Source: Desulfobulbaceae bacterium (GTDB lineage: Bacteria; Desulfobacterota; Desulfobulbia; Desulfobulbales; Desulfobulbaceae). Taken from it: 18,281 bases of DNA. Location of the stretch: positions 1 to 18,281 of the forward strand of contig JALVAI010000445.1 of NCBI GenBank assembly GCA_027011235.1, in the 5' to 3' direction. A program made the translations under genes and the position numbers. Shown here in pieces: positions 13,769 to 18,281 of the stretch (position 1 is its first letter; each line of letters begins with the position of its first letter). The notes under the pieces were generated by a model that was given only the letters and a program-made list of their open reading frames with translations, did no database searches and had not been told where the DNA came from.

Positions 13769-14050
13769 TCAAGCATAGCGGACAACAAAGGAGGAAAAAT
13801 GATTGTCCGGAGGTTCTTCCACGGCATCTACCGCTGTTACCTCTGACATGGGCGAGCCTTTGTGCAGCCAGGAAAGCAGACTGTCCACGTCTTCGGGCGC
13901 CCCTTCGGCAACCACTTCCACCGTGCCGTCAATCAGATTGCGCACCCAGCCGCAAACACCGAGCCGCTGGGCCTCTCTTCTGGTATAATCGCGAAAATAA
14001 ACGCCCTGCACCCGACCATGCACTATCGCATGTATGCATTTTTTCTCCAT
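13769..14050 (-). CDS. acyP: Acylphosphatase
   Basis: The 93-residue protein matches the acylphosphatase family over its whole length. The phosphate-binding loop and catalytic arginine are in HGRVQGVYFRDYT (Arg20), and the catalytic asparagine in GWVRNLIDGTVEV (Asn38). The enzyme hydrolyses acyl phosphates such as acetyl phosphate or carbamoyl phosphate in the cytoplasm. The C-terminal FSSFVVRY strand is typical. GGAG sits 7 nt before the ATG. It follows ligA by 31 nt on the same strand, so the two are probably cotranscribed. I see no functional link with DNA ligation. Confidence 0.95.
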   Translation of the reverse strand: MEKKCIHAIVHGRVQGVYFRDYTRREAQRLGVCGWVRNLIDGTVEVVAEGAPEDVDSLLSWLHKGSPMSEVTAVDAVEEPPDNHFSSFVVRYA

Positions 14051-14081
14051 CTGCCACTCCAGTTTTTACAAACGGGCGACC

Positions 14082-16091
14082 CTATCCCCTTTCCACCAGT
14101 TCCAAAAATTCCTTTTCACTCAATATGCGAATACCACGCTCTTTTGCCTTTTTCAACTTACTGCCCGCCTTTTCTCCTGCCACAAGATCGGTCACCCGAT
14201 TACTGAGCCCGGACACCACCTGGCCGCCGAGTTCCTTGACGATCTGCTTGGCCTCATTACGCCCCATGGAAGAAAGCGTACCGGTGAAGAGAAAAACCCG
14301 GCCGGCAAGAGGCTTTTCTCCTCTCGATGGCGGCAGGATGGTCACCCCTTCGGCAAGAAGCTCGTTGATCATGGCCCGGGTGGAAGGATCGGAAAAATAA
14401 TCAACCAGGCTGCCGGCCGCCTGTTCACCTATCCCCTCAACATTTAAAAAATCTTCTTTTGTTGCCGCCATTATATCCGCCAGGCTGGTAAAATGGGAGG
14501 CCAGCAGTTGGGCGGTTACCTCTCCCACATACCGTATACCAAGTGCTCCCAGAAAACGGGCCAGGGGCATACGTTTTGCCTTTTCCAGGGCAGCGATGAC
14601 ATTTTCGGCCGACTTTTCTCCCCAGCCGTCAAGACGGGCGAGATCTTCCTTTTTCAGACGAAAAAAATCAGGAATATCGTGGACAAGCCCCTCTTCCATC
14701 AGCTGTTCAACCGCTTTTTTTCCCAACCCTTCGATATCAACACCGCTCTTGCCGGCAAAATAAATCAAACTTTGCAAGCGTTGGGCCGGACAGTGGGGGT
14801 TGACACAACGAATAACTGCCTCCCCGCGCCCACGAACCAGGGGATGGCCGCATACCGGGCAATTGTCGGGAAAAATTATGGGTTTTTCCCTGCCGGTCCG
14901 TTTTTCAACAACAGGTTTGATCACCTCGGGAATCACGTCCCCTGCCCGTTGGATAAGCACCGTATCGCCGATCCGCAAGTCTTTACGCTCTATCTCATCC
15001 CTGTTATGCAGCGTTGCCCGCCGCACAACCACCCCTTCCACATTCACCGGCTCAAGCAGCGCCACCGGCGTCACCGCACCGGTACGACCGACCTGAAAAT
15101 CAACACCGATTATTCGGGTCGTTGCCTGAACAGCGGGAAATTTCCAGGCCACGGCCCAACGCGGGGCCCGGGCGGTGTTTCCCAGCCGCTTCTGCAGCCG
15201 GAAATCATCAACCTTCACCACCATGCCATCAATCTCATAGGAGAGAGTTTCCCTGATCGTGAGAAGATGGTCGTAACGCTGTTCCACTTCCGCAAGACCA
15301 TGACAGAGTTTAACATGCGGATTGACGGCAAAACCAAGTTTCAAAAGCCAGGGAAACAGCTCACTCTGACGGCCGCAGGGCACGGCATCGGTATCGGCCA
15401 CGGCATAGACAAAAAAACGAAGACCACGCTCGGCCGTTATCCGCGGATCAAGCTGACGCAAGGAACCAGCTGCGGCATTGCGCGGATTGGCAAACAGGGG
15501 TTCACCGGCATCCTGGCGGCGGCGATTTAATTGGGCAAAGCCCTCCTTGTCCATGTAGACCTCGCCCCGGACCACCAGTTGCCCCGGAGCGTCCATGCCT
15601 TCTTCATGCAGCCGCAGGGGAATATCGCGCACCGTTTTCAACTGCGGGGTAATATTTTCTCCAACCAGGCCGTCCCCACGGGTCGCGCCAAGGACAAAGA
15701 TCCCGTCTTCATAGACCAGTTCCACGGCCAGGCCATCCATTTTGGGCTCGGCAATATAGGTCAGGGGCTGGTCACTTTTCAGATAACGGTGCAGTTTTTC
15801 TTCAAATTCTCTAAGCTCGGCCCGATCAAAGATGTTGTCCAGGCTGAGCATGGGAGAGACATGGGCAACCTCTTCAAAGGCGGACAGGGGCTTGCCGCCG
15901 ACCCGCCTGGTTGGAGAGTCCGGGGTGACAAGCTCGGGATAACGCTCCTCCAGTTCCAGCAGGCGTCGAAACAACCGGTCATATTCCGCATCGGCGATAA
16001 CCGGATCATCGAGGACATAATACCGGTAATTATGATAATTGAGCTCCTTGCGGAGTTCGCGGGCCTGGGCCCGGACATCATCGGGAACCAC
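14082..16091 (-). CDS. ligA: NAD-dependent DNA ligase LigA
   Basis: The 669-residue protein has the full LigA architecture. It has the Ia NAD-binding domain (YYVLDDPVIADAEYDRLFRRL), then the adenylation domain with the active lysine in AEPKMDGLAVELVY (Lys117). Next come the OB fold, a four-cysteine zinc finger (CPVCGHPL and CVNPHCPAQ), helix-hairpin-helix repeats (LDGWGEKSAENVIAAL, NVEGIGEQAAGSL) and a C-terminal BRCT domain (FTGTLSSMGRNEAKQIVKEL). It seals nicks during replication and repair, using NAD+. The start is GTG at 16091; no ATG is available in frame nearby, and the N-terminus is of normal length. It begins 2 nt after the tautomerase stop, so translation is probably coupled, with GAGAAG in the end of that gene serving as the ribosome-binding site. 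Confidence 0.97.
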   Translation of the reverse strand: MVPDDVRAQARELRKELNYHNYRYYVLDDPVIADAEYDRLFRRLLELEERYPELVTPDSPTRRVGGKPLSAFEEVAHVSPMLSLDNIFDRAELREFEEKLHRYLKSDQPLTYIAEPKMDGLAVELVYEDGIFVLGATRGDGLVGENITPQLKTVRDIPLRLHEEGMDAPGQLVVRGEVYMDKEGFAQLNRRRQDAGEPLFANPRNAAAGSLRQLDPRITAERGLRFFVYAVADTDAVPCGRQSELFPWLLKLGFAVNPHVKLCHGLAEVEQRYDHLLTIRETLSYEIDGMVVKVDDFRLQKRLGNTARAPRWAVAWKFPAVQATTRIIGVDFQVGRTGAVTPVALLEPVNVEGVVVRRATLHNRDEIERKDLRIGDTVLIQRAGDVIPEVIKPVVEKRTGREKPIIFPDNCPVCGHPLVRGRGEAVIRCVNPHCPAQRLQSLIYFAGKSGVDIEGLGKKAVEQLMEEGLVHDIPDFFRLKKEDLARLDGWGEKSAENVIAALEKAKRMPLARFLGALGIRYVGEVTAQLLASHFTSLADIMAATKEDFLNVEGIGEQAAGSLVDYFSDPSTRAMINELLAEGVTILPPSRGEKPLAGRVFLFTGTLSSMGRNEAKQIVKELGGQVVSGLSNRVTDLVAGEKAGSKLKKAKERGIRILSEKEFLELVERG

Positions 16092-16093
16092 GG

Positions 16094-16279
16094 TTACTTC
16101 TCATCAAGCAGGACCCCGCCCTTGGCAATATTTTCCCGCTGCTCTTCATCGATAAAAATAATGATCGAGTCCTTGGGCTTTTTCGCCTCCCTGGCAATGA
16201 CTTTTGTCACCCCCCGGGAGATTTTTTTCTTCTGTTTCCGTGTTAATTTTCCCGCAACCCGGATATTGACATAGGGCAT
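16094..16279 (-). CDS. 4-oxalocrotonate tautomerase-family protein
   Basis: From the ATG at 16279 the product is 61 residues and begins MPYVNIRVAGKLTRKQK. Removal of Met exposes the N-terminal proline that acts as catalytic base in this family, and 61-62 residues is the classical subunit size. A strong AGGAGG 8 nt upstream fixes this start. A longer frame from 16303 would bury the proline and is rejected. The second half (KPKDSIIIFIDEEQRENIAKGG) matches the family pattern with ENxxxGG. Members isomerise keto-enol substrates, and many have unknown physiological roles. It heads the operon with ligA (2-nt gap) and acylphosphatase. No aromatic-degradation genes are near, so the reaction here is unknown. 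Confidence 0.9.
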   Translation of the reverse strand: MPYVNIRVAGKLTRKQKKKISRGVTKVIAREAKKPKDSIIIFIDEEQRENIAKGGVLLDEK

Positions 16280-16348
16280 TATTCCTTCCTCCTGGTGGTT
16301 CAATTGCTGATTTTCCGAAAATCCCGGCGCAGGGCCGGTCCATGCCAG

Positions 16349-16377
16349 TTGAACAATTATTGCTGAAAATTTATCTT
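16349..16377 (+). promoter_or_regulatory. Possible sigma-70 promoter of galE
   Basis: TTGAAC (16349-16354) and TATCTT (16372-16377) are spaced by 17 nt, each matching four of six consensus bases. The leader to the galE ATG would be about 60 nt. The divergent tautomerase promoter must lie in the same 167-bp gap, but I could not identify it. Confidence 0.35.
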
Positions 16378-16446
16378 ATCAGAATTTCCATTTGAAGTCG
16401 AACAGGTTATAGTCAGCCTATCTGTGACCAATGCCGAGGAGAAAAA

Positions 16447-17484
16447 ATGCAACATATCATTGTTACCGGCGGCGCCGGTTATATCGGCAGCCATACCTGC
16501 CTGGAACTACTGAATAACGGATACCGGGTCACCGTTATAGACAATCTCTCCAATGCAAGCAGGGAAGGATTGCGGCGGGTGGAAGAGCTGACCGGAAAGC
16601 CGGTGGAATTTTTCAAGGCCGATCTCCTTGATCCCGATGCCCTGGACCTGTTTTTCAGCATCCATAATGATGCGGACGGGGTCATCCATTTTGCCGGGCT
16701 CAAGGCCGTGGGTGAATCGGTGGCCAGGCCCCTGCTCTACTACCAGAACAATATCACCGGTACCCTCAACCTCTGCCAGGCAATGACGAAGTATGGCATC
16801 AAAAACATCGTCTTCAGTTCATCGGCAACGGTTTATGGAGACCCGGCAAGCGTACCCATCACCGAGGAGTTTCCCCTGCTTGCCTGCACCAATCCCTATG
16901 GCCGCACCAAGGCCATGATCGAGGACATCCTGCGGGATATCCATGTGGCCGACAACAGTTGGAATATCGCCCTGCTCCGTTATTTTAACCCGGTCGGCGC
17001 CCATAAATCCGGCCGCATCGGCGAGGACCCCAACGGAATCCCCAACAACCTGATGCCCTATATCTCCCAGGTGGCCGTGGGTAAGTTACCCGAGCTCTCC
17101 GTCTTCGGCAACGACTATCCAACCCATGACGGCACCGGGATCCGGGATTATATCCATGTGGTCGACCTGGCTGTCGGCCACCTCAAGGCCCTGGAAAAAC
17201 TGTCGCAGAAACCTGGTGTTGTTACCTATAACCTGGGCACGGGTAAGGGATACTCGGTCCTGGATATGGTCAAGGCATTTGAAGAGGCCAGCGGCAGAAA
17301 AATTCCCTACAAAATTGCGCCCCGCCGGGCCGGGGATATTGCCCAGTGCTATGCCGACCCGTCGCTGGCGCGGCGTGAACTGGGCTGGCAGGCGGAGCGG
17401 GGTCTGAAAGAGATGTGCGAGGACAGTTGGCGCTGGCAGTCGATGAACCCGCAGGGATATGCCACAGAAACTGACGTGGAGTAA
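16447..17484 (+). CDS. galE: UDP-glucose 4-epimerase
   Basis: The 345-residue protein is an extended short-chain dehydrogenase. The NAD-binding motif is TGGAGYIGS at 7-15. The catalytic residues are visible as the serine in FSSSATVYG (124-126) and the YGRTK pair Tyr151/Lys155. The family motifs HFAGLKAVGES, LRYFNPVGAH, DGTGIRDYIHVVDLA and YNLGTGKGYSVLDM are all present, with RRAGDIAQCYAD near the end. It interconverts UDP-glucose and UDP-galactose (and in some species the N-acetyl forms), feeding lipopolysaccharide or exopolysaccharide synthesis. The length is normal. GAGGAG lies 6-7 nt before the ATG. It appears to be a single-gene transcript and stops 22 nt from the convergent RNase H gene, with no evident terminator between. 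Confidence 0.96.
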   Translation: MQHIIVTGGAGYIGSHTCLELLNNGYRVTVIDNLSNASREGLRRVEELTGKPVEFFKADLLDPDALDLFFSIHNDADGVIHFAGLKAVGESVARPLLYYQNNITGTLNLCQAMTKYGIKNIVFSSSATVYGDPASVPITEEFPLLACTNPYGRTKAMIEDILRDIHVADNSWNIALLRYFNPVGAHKSGRIGEDPNGIPNNLMPYISQVAVGKLPELSVFGNDYPTHDGTGIRDYIHVVDLAVGHLKALEKLSQKPGVVTYNLGTGKGYSVLDMVKAFEEASGRKIPYKIAPRRAGDIAQCYADPSLARRELGWQAERGLKEMCEDSWRWQSMNPQGYATETDVE

Positions 17485-17506
17485 ATTGGAGCCTGAGACC
17501 TCTTTG

Positions 17507-18281
17507 TTACGTCCGGCCCCCGGATGCCGGCGGTAAACGCCACTCCCGGGCAAGTACCTTGGCCTCCTGCAGCAGACAGTAGCCGTTTTCACGGCTGACG
17601 ACCTGAATATCCACGGAAAACCTGTCCAGCAAAACCGCCAGCTGCTGCCAGAGTTCCCGGTTCCCGACCTCTCTCCCCTGGCTGGTGATCCAGCCCCGCC
17701 GCTGCCAGCCCGCAAGCCAGCTATGCACACCATCCCGGAGATAGGCTGAGGTGGTATAGACGGTGACCGGGATATTCTTTTTCAGGGCCGACAGGGCCGC
17801 AAGCAATGAGTGAAGATGAAATTGATTGGCGGAATCCCCCCTGGCCGCTCCCCCGATGACTTTCATGTACCTCTTGTACGAAAGGATAACGGCCCAGGAG
17901 CCTGTTCCATGACTGGGCGCATAGGTGATGCCGCAGAAAATGGCGACTCTCTCTTTACCGGGCCGGGCGGTTTCAACTTTGTCTTCCTGTTTTTTAGGCT
18001 GTCGACTCCGGGCCGCAACCGCCAGGGCATCGGCGCGTTCGTTCCAGGGATCCTCGGCGTGACCACGCACCCATTGCCATCTGACCTGGTGCTTGCGGCT
18101 GACCCGATCGAGCTGTTCCCAGAGGTCACGGTTCTTGACCGGCTGCCGGGCTGCAGTCAGCCAGCCGCGCCTCTTCCAACCGTCCATCCAGGAGCAGATG
18201 CCGTTTTTCACATAGGTGGAATCGGTCACCACAAGTACCCGGTGCGGCTCCTTGAGGCTCAACAGGCCGTTGATGACCGCT
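17507..18281 (-). CDS. RNase HI with a second, catalytically dead RNase H domain (N-terminus outside window)
   Basis: The frame is open to the right edge, so the start lies outside; the visible 258 residues begin AVINGLLSLKEP. The first domain continues with VVTDSTYVKNG (equivalent of E. coli Asp70), GWKRRGWLT, NRDLWEQLD and WVRGHAEDPWNERADALA (His124 and Asp134), so it is probably an active ribonuclease HI that removes RNA from RNA:DNA hybrids. After a linker (PKKQEDKVETARPGKER) a second copy follows: IFCGITY, NQFHLHSLLAALSALKK, VYTTSAYLRDG, GWQRRGWIT, NRELWQQL. Every catalytic position there is changed: Asp10 to Gly, Glu48 to His, Asp70 to Thr, His124 to Glu, Asp134 to Lys. It is a tandem duplication with a pseudo-enzyme half. 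The true start and first two catalytic residues cannot be checked here. Confidence 0.88.
   Translation of the reverse strand, partial: AVINGLLSLKEPHRVLVVTDSTYVKNGICSWMDGWKRRGWLTAARQPVKNRDLWEQLDRVSRKHQVRWQWVRGHAEDPWNERADALAVAARSRQPKKQEDKVETARPGKERVAIFCGITYAPSHGTGSWAVILSYKRYMKVIGGAARGDSANQFHLHSLLAALSALKKNIPVTVYTTSAYLRDGVHSWLAGWQRRGWITSQGREVGNRELWQQLAVLLDRFSVDIQVVSRENGYCLLQEAKVLAREWRLPPASGGRT

Noticed and set aside
14493..15530. 345-codon open frame on the plus strand
   Set aside because: It lies wholly antisense to ligA, whose motifs are complete; the translation has no family features and is rich in His, Pro and Gln as expected of a shadow frame.
15531..16274. 247-codon plus-strand frame
   Set aside because: It is antisense to the 5' part of ligA and the tautomerase gene, with no recognisable motif.
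16280..16303. Longer tautomerase start at 16303
   Set aside because: It would bury the catalytic N-terminal proline, and the strong AGGAGG sits before the ATG at 16279.

Overview
The window looks like chromosomal DNA of a Gram-negative, sulfate-reducing or sulfur-metabolising member of the Desulfobacterota, with the order Desulfobulbales as my best guess. The main evidence is a complete DsrC with both conserved C-terminal cysteines. Supporting evidence is two periplasmic parvulin-type foldases, a periplasmic TlpA-type thioredoxin, and a short stand-alone FlgC-like protein of a kind I associate with deltaproteobacteria. The order-level assignment is inference. Most of the window is ordinary core genome. 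I found no tRNA, rRNA, CRISPR array, prophage or intact transposase, and no recognisable defence island.

Layout. From 1 to 1852 all genes are on the minus strand: the start of a class I methyltransferase (cut by the window edge), a 66-residue secreted three-cysteine protein with its own promoter and terminator, a TlpA/ResA-like thioredoxin, and a short FlgC-like rod protein. From 2262 to 5034 a plus-strand operon encodes a SurA-like foldase, a RodZ-like HTH/membrane/DUF4115 protein and RecO. RecO overlaps tail to tail by 17 bp with a 1377-residue minus-strand SNF2-type ATPase (5018-9151). A 474-bp intergenic stretch then holds a small GGCGAA hairpin, a REP-like palindrome, a 97-bp MITE-like inverted-repeat element and the terminator of ppiD (9626-11512, minus). 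A second, 695-bp intergenic region holds degenerate motifs that look like the worn end of an IS21-type element, followed by the promoter of dsrC (12208-12528, plus). DsrC and the next minus-strand gene share a bidirectional terminator.

From 16279 down to 12620 there is a minus-strand series: a 4-oxalocrotonate-tautomerase-type protein, NAD-dependent DNA ligase LigA (2-nt gap, GTG start), acylphosphatase, and then an 84-residue zinc-ribbon protein followed 17 nt later by a RimK-like ATP-grasp ligase. galE runs on the plus strand (16447-17484) and converges with a minus-strand RNase HI gene that enters from beyond the right edge. This RNase H carries a second, C-terminal RNase H copy in which every catalytic residue has been replaced.

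Functional groups: envelope protein folding and thiol chemistry (SurA-like, PpiD, TlpA-like); DNA maintenance (RecO, LigA, RNase HI, SNF2 ATPase); sulfur metabolism (DsrC); cell envelope and sugar metabolism (GalE, RodZ-like). The observations most worth a second look are the tandem active/dead RNase H, the zinc-ribbon plus ATP-grasp pair, the orphan FlgC-like gene, the large uncharacterised N-terminal part of the SNF2 ATPase, and the two repeat-rich intergenic regions.
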